In this document: positions 7,166 to 13,025 of the stretch, one piece after another
Numbering within the stretch: the stretch's first letter is position 1
Layout of the letters: every line of letters begins with the position of its first letter
Source of the DNA: Streptomyces katrae
GTDB taxonomy: Bacteria > Actinomycetota > Actinomycetes > Streptomycetales > Streptomycetaceae
Direction of reading: 5' to 3'
Length of the DNA: 13,025 bases
Assembly: GCF_000966975.1 (NCBI RefSeq)
Contig: NZ_JZWV01000600.1
Coordinates: 1 to 13,025, forward strand
Made by a program: the position numbers and the translations under genes
Notes under the pieces: model-generated
The model's database searches: none
Told to the model about the DNA's origin: nothing
The model's input: only the letters and a program-made list of their open reading frames with translations

Positions 7166-7264
7166 ATGACCCAGGAGCGAGAACCCGCGGCAGCGACCGG
7201 CGCGACCTGCGGCACCGGGCGGGAGGGCGCCTCCGGCGGCACCGGGCGGGAGGCGGAGGAGTGA
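7166..7264 (+). CDS. Possible 32-residue upstream ORF coupled to the PHP gene
   Basis: An ATG at 7166 opens a 32-codon frame whose TGA (7262-7264) overlaps the GTG start of the PHP gene as GTGA. The peptide is hydrophilic and Gly/Thr/Glu/Arg-rich, with GTGRE present twice. The ribosome site before it is weak. It could be a translated leader coupling ribosomes into the PHP gene, or a chance frame. Nothing shows a function. Confidence 0.3.
   Translation: MTQEREPAAATGATCGTGREGASGGTGREAEE
7211..7253. repeat. Perfect 16-bp direct repeat upstream of the PHP start
   Basis: GGCACCGGGCGGGAGG occurs at 7211-7226 and 7238-7253. The offset is 27 bases (nine codons), so both copies read GTGRE in the small upstream ORF. 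The second copy supplies the GGAGG that serves as ribosome site for the GTG at 7261. Confidence 0.8.
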
Positions 7265-8262
7265 CCCCGGACGAGGCCCTGCGCCGGATCGCCTTCCTCC
7301 TGGAATGGCGCGGGGCGTCCCCGTACCGGGTGCGGGCCTTCCACACGGCGGCCGACGCCGTCCGGGACCTGCCGGCGGGGCCGGTGGACGCCGCAGAGGC
7401 CGCACGACTGCGCGGGGTGGGCCCGGTCACCGCCGAGGTGATCTCCCAGGCCTCCACCGGACAGGTACCCCGCTACCTCGCCCGCCTGCAGGCCGAGGCC
7501 GGCCCCGCGGCCCGCGCCGGCTGGGACCTTGCGGCTGCGAGCACCGGGGACTGCCACCTGCACTCCGACTGGTCGGACGGCGGCAGCCCGCTCGAGGACA
7601 TGGCCGACGCCGCCCGCGCCCTGGGCCACCGGTGGGCCGTGCTGACCGACCATTCGCCGCGCCTGACGATCGCCCACGGGCTGAGCCCGGACCGGCTCAG
7701 GAGCCAGCTGCGGGCCGTGGCCGCCGTGAACGCCAGGCTGGGCCCGGGGTTCCGGCTGCTGACCGGCATCGAGTGCGACATCCTCGAGGACGGTTCGCTC
7801 GACCAGGACGAGGAGCTGCTCGGCCGGCTCGACCTCGTCGTGGCGTCCGTGCACTCCAAGCTCCGCTCGGAACCCGGGCCGATGACCGCCCGTCTCCTGG
7901 CCGCGGTGCGCAACCCCCGCGTGGACGTGCTGGGACACTGCACGGGCCGGATCATCACCGGCCGGGGCCGCCCGCAGTCCCGCTTCGACGCCGGGGCCGT
8001 GTTCGCCGCCTGCGCCGAGTCGGGCACCGCGGTGGAGATCAACTGCCGCCCCGAGCGGCGCGACCCGCCGGACGACCTGCTCGAACTGGCCGCGGACGCG
8101 GGCTGCCGTTTCGCCGTGGACACCGACGCCCACGCCCCCGAACAGCTGCACTGGCAGACCACGGGCTACGCACGCGCGGCCCGGATCGGCCTGGGAGCGG
8201 ACCGGCTGATCACCACCTGGCCGCTCGGGCGGCTCCTGGAAGGCAGGGCCGGCGGAGGGTGA
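7261..8262 (+). CDS. PHP-domain phosphoesterase with PolX-like HhH N-terminus
   Basis: A 333-residue protein. Residues about 1-75 resemble the helix-hairpin-helix (8-kDa-like) region of family X DNA polymerases (RIAFLLEWRGASPYRVRAF, then LRGVGPVTAEVI). From about residue 95 comes a complete PHP domain: HLHSDWSDG (His99, His101), TDHS (Asp130, His131), GIECDIL (Glu171), VASVHSK (His198), LGHCTG (His226) and VDTDAHAP (Asp288, His291). All the metal-binding positions of active PHP enzymes seem present. The polymerase palm of PolX is absent. It may be a DNA-related 3' phosphoesterase or nuclease, or act on a small phosphoester. The GTG start has a GGAGG about 8 bases upstream and joins the small upstream ORF by a 4-base overlap. 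It converges with the dehydrogenase gene, only 29 bases separating the two ends. Confidence 0.88.
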   Translation: MTPDEALRRIAFLLEWRGASPYRVRAFHTAADAVRDLPAGPVDAAEAARLRGVGPVTAEVISQASTGQVPRYLARLQAEAGPAARAGWDLAAASTGDCHLHSDWSDGGSPLEDMADAARALGHRWAVLTDHSPRLTIAHGLSPDRLRSQLRAVAAVNARLGPGFRLLTGIECDILEDGSLDQDEELLGRLDLVVASVHSKLRSEPGPMTARLLAAVRNPRVDVLGHCTGRIITGRGRPQSRFDAGAVFAACAESGTAVEINCRPERRDPPDDLLELAADAGCRFAVDTDAHAPEQLHWQTTGYARAARIGLGADRLITTWPLGRLLEGRAGGG

Positions 8263-8291
8263 AACCGCCCCCACCCCCGCCTGAGTCCTGG

Positions 8292-9476
8292 TCACGGATG
8301 GAAGAGCACCTTCACCATGCTGTCCCGCTTCTTCTGGAAGTCCGCATACGCCCGGGGGGCGTCGTCCAGGGACAGGTGGTGGGTGGCGAAGCCCTCGACC
8401 CCGAGGGGGTCGCCGTCGGTGACCAGGGGCATCAGGTCGTCCACCCAACGGCGGACGTTGGCCTGTCCCATGCGCAGCTGGATCTGCTTGTCGAACATCG
8501 TGAGCAGCGGCAGCGGATCGGCGGCTCCGCCGTAGACACCGGCGAGGGAGATGGTGCCGCCGCGCCGCACCAGCTCGATCGCCAGTTCCAGGGCGCCCAG
8601 ACGGTCCACGCCCGCCTTCTTCATCAGGGCGGAGGCCATGGCGTCGGGAAGCAGGCCGGTCGCGGTCTGCAGCGCCTTGACCGCGGAGCCGCCGTGGGCC
8701 TCCATGCCGACGGCGTCGATCACGGCGTCGGGGCCGCGGCCGCCGGTGGCGCCGCGGACCGCGTCGACGAGCTGATCGCCGTACTCGGACAGGTCGAAGA
8801 CCTGCACGCCGTGCCCGGCGGCGCGGGCGAGGCGTTCGGGTACCAGGTCGATGCCGATGACCCGGCCGGCCCCCCGGTGGGCGGCGACGCGGGTGCACAT
8901 GTCGCCGATCGGGCCGAGGCCCAGGACGGCGACGCTGCCGCCGGGCGGGACGTCCGCGTAGACGACGGCCTGCCAGGCGGTCGGCAGGACGTCCGACAGG
9001 TACACGAACCGTTCGTCCGGCGGCCCCTCGGGAACCCGGATGGGCAGGGTGTCGGCGAAGGGGACGCGCAGGTACTCGGCCTGTCCGCCGGGCACCTGGC
9101 CGTAGAGCTTGGTGTATCCGAAGAGGCTCGCGCCGCTGCCGTGCTCGCGGACCTGAGTCGTCTCGCACTGCGAGTGCAGGCCGCGTTCACACATGAAACA
9201 CGTCCCGCAGGACACGTTGAACGGCACGACGACCCGGTCACCGGCCTTCAGTTCCCGGACCTCCGATCCGACCTCGGCGACCACCCCCATCGGCTCGTGC
9301 CCCAGGATGTCCCCCGCGTCGAGGAACGGCCCCAGCACCTCGTACAGGTGCAGATCGGACCCGCACAGCCCGGTCGTCGTCACCTCGATCACGGCATCCG
9401 TGGGATCGACGAGCTGCGGATCCGGAACGGTTGCGACCTCGATCTTGCGGCGGCCCTGCCAGGTCACGGCTTTCAT
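8292..9476 (-). CDS. Zinc-dependent alcohol/formaldehyde dehydrogenase-like protein
   Basis: A 394-residue medium-chain dehydrogenase/reductase that should oxidise an alcohol or aldehyde adduct with NAD(P). Catalytic zinc ligands are Cys38 (GLCGSDLH) and His60/Glu61 (GHEPMG). The structural zinc site is CGTCFMC plus a further cysteine (Cys90, 93, 96, 104). The Rossmann motif is VAVLGLGPIGDMC. The long insert after the nucleotide-binding motif (DAVGMEAHGG onwards, up to MKKAGVDRLG) fits the glutathione-independent formaldehyde dehydrogenase-like subgroup. The ATG at 9476 is preceded by AGGAGG; an earlier ATG at 9497 would add seven residues but lacks a ribosome site. It follows the CBS-protein gene by 86 bases on the same strand, so the two are probably co-transcribed. 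The substrate cannot be read from sequence. Confidence 0.92.
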   Translation of the reverse strand: MKAVTWQGRRKIEVATVPDPQLVDPTDAVIEVTTTGLCGSDLHLYEVLGPFLDAGDILGHEPMGVVAEVGSEVRELKAGDRVVVPFNVSCGTCFMCERGLHSQCETTQVREHGSGASLFGYTKLYGQVPGGQAEYLRVPFADTLPIRVPEGPPDERFVYLSDVLPTAWQAVVYADVPPGGSVAVLGLGPIGDMCTRVAAHRGAGRVIGIDLVPERLARAAGHGVQVFDLSEYGDQLVDAVRGATGGRGPDAVIDAVGMEAHGGSAVKALQTATGLLPDAMASALMKKAGVDRLGALELAIELVRRGGTISLAGVYGGAADPLPLLTMFDKQIQLRMGQANVRRWVDDLMPLVTDGDPLGVEGFATHHLSLDDAPRAYADFQKKRDSMVKVLFHP

Positions 9477-9530
9477 CACGCCTCCTCTGGCGCGCATGCG
9501 GATCCCGGCGCCACGCCGCCGGAATCCGCC

Positions 9531-9568
9531 GCGGACGTGGGTGTCGGCTGCGGACGTGGGTGTCAGCT
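9531..9568. repeat. 19-bp tandem duplication across the CBS-protein stop
   Basis: Two adjacent 19-base units, 9531-9549 and 9550-9568, share GCGGACGTGGGTGTC and GCT and differ at one base (G versus A). The differing base lies in the stop codon: the copy next to the gene reads TGA on the minus strand, the other CGA. It looks like a recent local duplication of the gene end. Confidence 0.85.
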
Positions 9569-9976
9569 GGAGAGGGCTTCGAGGAGCTCGCCGACCTGCG
9601 GGTCGGGCAGGGCGCGGGCGACGTCGGCCTGGGCGACGACGCCGACGAGGGTGTGGCCGTCGATCACGGGGAGGCGGCGGACCTTGTGCTCGGCCATGGT
9701 CCGGAGGATCTCCGAGGCGTCGTCATCGGCACCGATGGTGACGGCCTCGCCCTGGGCGAGCTCGCCCGCCCTGCAGGTCGCGGGGTCCTTCCCGGCGCCG
9801 AGGACCTTCACGACGATGTCGCGGTCGGTGAGCATGCCCTTCAGGAGCTGGTCGCTGCCGCAGATCGGCAGCGCGCCCACTCCGAGGTCGGTCATCTTCT
9901 TCGCCGCGTCCAGGATGCTGTCGTCGGCACCGATGCAGGTGGCGTCGGGCGTCATGATCTCGCGTGCGGTGGTCAC
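9563..9976 (-). CDS. Two-CBS-domain protein, Hrp1-like
   Basis: A 137-residue cytosolic protein made of two CBS domains, about residues 8-58 (IMTPDATCIGADDSILDAAK to GMLTDRDIV) and 73-125 (LAQGEAVTIGADDDASEILR to GVVAQADVAR). Length and layout match stand-alone CBS proteins such as mycobacterial hypoxic response protein 1, which pair two CBS repeats to bind an adenosine nucleotide. No enzymatic domain is attached. The GTG at 9976 was chosen because AGGAG lies 7 bases upstream; the internal ATG at residue 8 would cut into the first CBS repeat and has no such site. It heads a likely two-gene unit with the dehydrogenase. Related genes in actinomycetes often sit in dormancy or oxygen-limitation regulons; that this one does is inference. 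The ligand is unknown. Confidence 0.88.
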   Translation of the reverse strand: MTTAREIMTPDATCIGADDSILDAAKKMTDLGVGALPICGSDQLLKGMLTDRDIVVKVLGAGKDPATCRAGELAQGEAVTIGADDDASEILRTMAEHKVRRLPVIDGHTLVGVVAQADVARALPDPQVGELLEALSS

Positions 9977-10357
9977 GATCGGTCTCCTGTGGTTCGCTCG
10001 GCCACGCGGCCGGTCCGGCGGCCTGGTACGGCGCACCTGCCCCCTGCCCGACCCGCCAAGCAGCCCGTGCCCGTCCGGTTGGCCGAAGGCCCCCCGCCCG
10101 TCGGTGCGGCGGCTGCGAAAGCTTTACCCGGCCCGCCGCACGATCGGGCCGGCAGCGGGTAGGTTGAAGACAGACCAGCCTGGTCTGGTGGGAGACCCCG
10201 CGCTACCTGGTGGCCACCTCCGAGTGGCCGGTGGAAGGTACGGGTGGTCTCGCTCGGCTGTGCACGGTACCGATGCCGTGCGCTTGACGGCCCTTGAACC
10301 GTGTGCGCTGCGGGACGCCGACCGTGATGTGGCTCTCTCGCGAATCGGCGGCACACC
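9977..10357. other. Divergent intergenic region between CBS and STAS genes
   Basis: These 381 bases separate divergently transcribed genes and should hold both promoters. I see no coding frame with support. Structure noted: the 17-bp palindrome at 10171-10187; a 10-bp palindrome GGTGGCCACC at 10209-10218, overlapping a GGCCAC/GTGGCC stem (10212-10229) in the STAS leader; and a GGCC-GAA-GGCC repeat near 10081 on the CBS side. No clear -35/-10 pair or GTTT/GGGTA stress-sigma pair could be assigned. Confidence 0.6.
10171..10187. promoter_or_regulatory. Perfect 17-bp palindromic operator candidate
   Basis: CAGACCAGCCTGGTCTG has two exact 8-bp arms around a single central C. Its size and symmetry suit a dimeric repressor of the TetR or MarR type. 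It lies 195 bases from the CBS start and 171 bases from the STAS start, so it could control either or both. It is not the dre arrangement, since the half-sites are in the opposite order. Confidence 0.5.
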
Positions 10358-10708
10358 ATGCAGCCAGCCCTGGGCGTGGACGTCACCACGTACGACCACA
10401 CCGTGGTCGTGAGCGTGTCGGGGGAACTCGACACCGATACCTCGCCTCTGGTCGCGCGGGCCACCGGCACACTGGACCTGCGTCCGGGCGGCCCGGCCCT
10501 GGTCCTCGACCTGGCGGGCGTGACGTTCATCGACGCCGGCGCCCTGAACATGCTCCTGGCCCTGCGCCACAACGCGCGCGCCCACGGCACCACCCTGCGG
10601 CTGCGGGCCGTCCCCGCCCAGGCTCAGCAGCTGCTGGACCTGACCGGGACCCGGCACCTGTTCACCTACTGCCCCGGCCCCGCGCCGGGCCCGGGAACAC
10701 GGGTGTGA
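10358..10708 (+). CDS. STAS-domain anti-sigma-factor antagonist-like protein lacking the phospho-serine
   Basis: A 116-residue single STAS domain, like SpoIIAA/RsbV/BldG proteins that bind anti-sigma kinases and free a sigma factor. Visible features are the first strand and SGELDTDTSP (residues 21-30), VLDLAGVTFIDAGALNMLL (49-67) and the C-terminal helix. The segment usually reading D-S-S/T-G-L reads Asp59-Ala-Gly-Ala-Leu63, so the serine or threonine that the partner kinase phosphorylates is replaced by Gly61. It may therefore bind constitutively or have another role. An in-frame stop lies 31 bases upstream, so the ATG at 10358 is the only reasonable start, though its ribosome site is weak. 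The last residues are Pro/Gly-rich. No kinase-type anti-sigma gene is next to it. Family firm, activity uncertain. Confidence 0.85.
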   Translation: MQPALGVDVTTYDHTVVVSVSGELDTDTSPLVARATGTLDLRPGGPALVLDLAGVTFIDAGALNMLLALRHNARAHGTTLRLRAVPAQAQQLLDLTGTRHLFTYCPGPAPGPGTRV

Positions 10709-10725
10709 ACCGTCCCACCGCCCGC

Positions 10726-10764
10726 CGCGGCCGGCCGCGCGACAATCCCGGAAGCCGGCCGGCT
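10726..10764. terminator. Paired palindromes between convergent genes
   Basis: CGCGGCCGGCCGCG (10726-10739) and AGCCGGCCGGCT (10753-10764) are perfect palindromes in the 70 bases between two convergent stop codons. They could fold into GC-rich hairpins ending transcripts from both sides. There is no T-run, so this is a GC-rich actinomycete-type guess. Confidence 0.35.
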
Positions 10765-10778
10765 GACCAACGGGGTTG

Positions 10779-11165
10779 TCACCCCTTGCGTAGCTTCTTG
10801 GGGCCCTGACCCTCCCGCGTGTTCACGCCGGTGTAGGCGTCGTCGTCCTTGCCACCGCTGGGGCGCTGTGAACGGCCGCGCGGTCCCAGGTCGTGGTGGC
10901 CCTTCTGCTTGCCGCCCTTGGCCAGGTCCTCGCCGCTGCGCGACGTGCTCTCCACCGGCGCCACCTCGCCGGCGCCGTCGGACGGTGCCACCTTGCCGGT
11001 GCGACGCGGGGCACCCTTCGGCGGGGTGTCGAAGGAGCGCCGGGCGCTGGGGTTGTCCTGCGTGTGGGTCGAGTCGACATCCGGCGACCAGCCGTGTTGC
11101 TCGGTGCCTTCGTGCCTGCTGGGTCCCTCACCGTGCGGGACGTGCGACTTCGGGCCTGTGGACAT
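10779..11165 (-). CDS. Small hydrophilic, probably disordered protein
   Basis: A 128-residue protein without signal peptide, membrane segment or cysteine, rich in Gly, Ser, Pro, Lys, Asp and His, and therefore probably unstructured. It starts MSTGPKSHVPHGEG, has a basic middle (RRSFDTPPKGAPRRTGKVAP) and ends GQGPKKLRKG. No family is recognised. The start is well supported: GGAGGAGG lies 8 bases before the ATG at 11165, although the frame remains open further upstream. It converges with the STAS gene and diverges from the Met/His-rich membrane protein gene. Composition resembles small stress- or dormancy-associated hydrophilic proteins, but that is only a resemblance. Coding status is likely given the ribosome site and third-position bias; function is unknown. 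Confidence 0.65.
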   Translation of the reverse strand: MSTGPKSHVPHGEGPSRHEGTEQHGWSPDVDSTHTQDNPSARRSFDTPPKGAPRRTGKVAPSDGAGEVAPVESTSRSGEDLAKGGKQKGHHDLGPRGRSQRPSGGKDDDAYTGVNTREGQGPKKLRKG

Positions 11166-11672
11166 CAGGCCGCCCTCCTCCGGTAGACGAAAAGCCTCGG
11201 TCCTCACGCCTGCCCCCTGGCGGGCCGGCCAACCGGCCACGCCGGGCGCGAGTGTGTCCGGGGCCAGGGCGGCGGTCGAGTCCGGCAGGAAGAGGGCCAG
11301 TGGGTGCCTCGAGCCGATGCGGTCCACGAGCCGGCCGCCCACCGGGGACGGAACGTCAGCCGCACCGAACCCGATCGTGGTCGTCGGCCCGAGCACGGTG
11401 GGCGATATGCCGCCACCCTGCCCGGCCGTCCAACCCCGTTGCTGCTGCCGTGACTTGCGCTGCCGCCACTGAAGCCCCCATTCTCCCGGTGGCGCATGCG
11501 TGGCCCGACCGGGAAGGCAGTCGGGTGGCACGACCCTCCGGTTCCCGTCCCCTCCTGCGCCGTGCGCCACAACCGGCCGAAGCCAGGCGTACCAAGGGGG
11601 AGGGCGAGGACGTGTCATGAAGTGCCCACCCCCCTGCCCTGCCCGGGAACCCGGTGCGAAGATGAACGCGCC
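11166..11672. other. Intergenic region with a possible gene remnant
   Basis: About 500 bases lie between two divergent starts. No intact gene is supported. Part (11217-11408) has coding-like third-position bias on the minus strand and is listed separately as a possible remnant. The rest, 11409-11672, shows no convincing frame and presumably contains the promoter of the membrane protein gene at 11673. Confidence 0.5.
11217..11408 (-). pseudogene. Possible remnant of an MFS transporter gene
   Basis: The minus strand encodes about 64 residues including GFGAADVPSPVGGRLVDRIG followed by SRHPLALF. The G-x-L-x-D-R-x-G-x-R pattern resembles the loop motif of major facilitator transporters and codon bias looks coding. 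Following residues are not hydrophobic enough for an intact transporter and no start or partner exons of the gene are present. The frame runs on into the small hydrophilic protein, so an N-terminal extension of that gene is the alternative. Confidence 0.25.
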
Positions 11673-12482
11673 ATGAAGACGGGCCACTTCTCCAGAGCCG
11701 CACGGGCTGCGATGTTCGCAGCCGTCTGCGTGCTGCTCGCGGCGACGGGCCACATCCTCATGTCGGGCGTGGCCGTGCCCTGGTGGGCGGTACCGCCCGC
11801 CTTCGCCGGGACGATCGCGGCGGCCTGGGCCCTGGCGGACCGCGAACGCGGACCGCTCGCCGTCACCACCGCGACGGTGGCCGTCCAGGCCGTACTCCAT
11901 GCCGGGTTCTCCCTGGCCCAGTCGCTGACCCACCCGTCCCTGCCCGCCGGCAACTCGTTCGCGAGGCAGTGGGCCGCGTACCTGACGTGCGGCGGGGGCA
12001 CGGGAACAGGCCTGTCGGCCCACGAAGCCCTGAAGACCGTCAACGAGGCCGGGCTCGCCACTTTCATGTCCCGGTTACCGCCCGGCGCCCCGATGACGGA
12101 CGCCCACGACATGCATGGCATGCACGGCATGCATGCCATGCACGGCATGGCCTCCCCCACGGGCGGCATCGGCATGCCCGCCACCGGCCACGACATGGCC
12201 GGCATGTCCCCGACGGGCATGCTGGCCGCACACCTGCTCGCCGCCGTCCTGTGCGGCCTCTGGCTCGCCTGTGCGGAGCAGGCGACGTTCCGCTGCCTGC
12301 GTGCCGTCGCGGGATGGCTCCGGGCCCCCCTGTGGGTCCTCTTCCGCCTCCTCACCCCGACCACGCCGCACCTGCCCCGCGTCCGGGTCCGCCGGTCCCG
12401 CCGCCGCCACGCACTGCGGCAGCTCCTCCTCGTCCACGCCATCACCTCACGGGGTCCGCCGACGGGAACCGCTGTCCTGTGA
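11673..12482 (+). CDS. Integral membrane protein with Met/His-rich metal-binding-type loop
   Basis: A 269-residue membrane protein with about five hydrophobic segments: residues 12-30, 36-55, 63-83, 184-202 and 213-227. Between the third and fourth lies a loop with an intense Met/His cluster (residues 141-183, DMHGMHGMHAMHGM, then further M and H residues such as TGHDMAGM). Such clusters bind Cu(I), or sometimes silver or other soft metals, in copper-resistance proteins. The C-terminus is strongly basic (VRVRRSRRRHALRQ), suiting a cytoplasmic end. The ATG at 11673 gives a good basic n-region; the ribosome site is weak. The gene is followed 137 bases later by an ECF sigma factor on the same strand, a pairing that suggests sensing or handling of metal. 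I do not recognise a named family; copper is inference from composition. Confidence 0.78.
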   Translation: MKTGHFSRAARAAMFAAVCVLLAATGHILMSGVAVPWWAVPPAFAGTIAAAWALADRERGPLAVTTATVAVQAVLHAGFSLAQSLTHPSLPAGNSFARQWAAYLTCGGGTGTGLSAHEALKTVNEAGLATFMSRLPPGAPMTDAHDMHGMHGMHAMHGMASPTGGIGMPATGHDMAGMSPTGMLAAHLLAAVLCGLWLACAEQATFRCLRAVAGWLRAPLWVLFRLLTPTTPHLPRVRVRRSRRRHALRQLLLVHAITSRGPPTGTAVL

Positions 12483-12625
12483 CAGCCGGCTCCCCGAGCG
12501 AACGCTGACGGCACCACGCCGCCGCGCCTCGGGCATCGGCCATGCCCTCCGGCAGGCCGTACCCCTTTCACCGGTCCCGCCGTGCGCGGCGCCGGACCTC
12601 CTTCACCCATGAGGACCTTGTGGCG

Positions 12626-13025
12626 ATGACTCCTGCCCTGCCCACCCATGCCCGTACGGCCGAACGCCGGACCTCCCGGCCCACCGCCGGCTCCGAGGAG
12701 GCCGTGACACGGCTGGCCCTGGACGCCCGCGACGGCGATCCCGTCAAGGCCGACCGCTTCGTCCGCGCGCTCCACCGCGACGTCTGGCGGTACGTGGCCT
12801 ACCTCAGCGCCGACACCCAGGCCGCCGACGACCTCACCCAGGACGTGTTCCTGCGCGCCCTGGCCGCCCTCCCCCGCTTCGAGGGCCGCTCCTCGGCCAG
12901 GACCTGGCTGCTGTCCATCGCGCGCCGCACGGTCGTGGACAGCATCCGCCGCGCCGCCGCCCGTCCCCGCCTGTCGGACCGGCAGGACTGGCAGACCGCC
13001 GCCGAGCGGACCCAGCCCCACGACC
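12626..13025 (+). CDS. ECF sigma factor (3' end beyond window)
   Basis: The first 133 codons of a sigma-70 family protein of the ECF type. After a variable N-terminus, residues about 43-110 form region 2: DRFVRALHRDVWRYV, AADDLTQDVFLRALAAL (the conserved region 2.2 pattern that contacts core polymerase), then FEGRSSARTWLLSIARRTVVDSIRR (regions 2.3/2.4, which melt and read the -10 element). Region 4 lies beyond the window edge, so a C-terminal extension or a linked anti-sigma gene cannot be judged. Two starts are possible: the ATG at 12626 used here, and a GTG at 12620 only 5 bases after GAGG. A six-codon ATG frame at 12609 ends as ATGA on the 12626 start and might couple translation. It lies downstream of the Met/His-rich membrane protein, which may be functionally linked. 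Confidence 0.9.
   Translation, partial: MTPALPTHARTAERRTSRPTAGSEEAVTRLALDARDGDPVKADRFVRALHRDVWRYVAYLSADTQAADDLTQDVFLRALAALPRFEGRSSARTWLLSIARRTVVDSIRRAAARPRLSDRQDWQTAAERTQPHD

Noticed and set aside
9477..9497. Earlier ATG for the dehydrogenase adding seven residues
   Set aside because: No ribosome site precedes it, and the extension itself contains the AGGAGG that serves the ATG at 9476.
7305..10412. A 1035-codon plus-strand frame crossing several genes
   Set aside because: It spans the PHP gene in another frame and the dehydrogenase and CBS genes antisense. Its composition is Arg/Pro/Gly-rich with no family signal.
12110..12150. Repeated GCATG-type units resembling a short repeat array or hairpin
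   Set aside because: The repeats are in frame and encode the Met/His cluster; the DNA symmetry follows from alternating ATG and CAC/CAT codons.
12609..12629. Six-codon frame overlapping the sigma factor start
   Set aside because: Too short to call as a gene; noted only as possible translational coupling in the sigma factor entry.

Overview
The window is very GC-rich. Its real genes show strong G/C bias at third codon positions, GTG as well as ATG starts, GGAGG-type ribosome sites, and actinomycete families (STAS antagonist, ECF sigma factor, Hrp1-like CBS protein). This points to Streptomyces or a close relative. No rRNA, tRNA, CRISPR array, transposase or phage gene was seen.

Layout. (1) 1-5096, minus strand: a three-gene operon read towards the left edge. 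It holds a secreted deacetylase resembling the Agd3/CE18 enzymes, a PelF-type GT4 glycosyltransferase, and a multi-pass membrane protein cut by the window edge. The last two overlap by 4 bases. This looks like the right end of an actinobacterial Pel/galactosaminogalactan-like exopolysaccharide locus. Its 338-base upstream region carries a site very close to the DasR-responsive element of chitinase promoters, plus a perfect 9-bp hairpin. (2) 5505-6029, minus: a small exported four-cysteine protein with a possible ECF-type promoter. (3) 6440-7024, minus: an isochorismatase-like cysteine hydrolase. (4) 7261-8262, plus: a PolX-like PHP phosphoesterase without the polymerase domain, preceded by a tiny overlapping ORF. 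(5) 8292-9976, minus: an Hrp1-like CBS protein followed by a zinc-dependent alcohol/formaldehyde dehydrogenase. They diverge from a STAS protein at 10358-10708, and the shared gap holds a perfect 17-bp palindrome. (6) 10779-11165, minus: a small hydrophilic protein of unknown role. (7) 11673 to the right edge, plus: a membrane protein with a Met/His-rich metal-binding-type loop, then the start of an ECF sigma factor.

How the parts may work together. Region 1 would make, export and partly deacetylate an amino-sugar polymer. The DasR-like site would tie this to N-acetylglucosamine supply, as for chitinases. The CBS protein and dehydrogenase suggest a dormancy or redox-stress function. The Met/His membrane protein and ECF sigma factor suggest metal-responsive (perhaps copper) regulation. 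These links are inferred from family membership and gene order. The strongest candidate for a little-described system is the exopolysaccharide operon with its DasR-like site.
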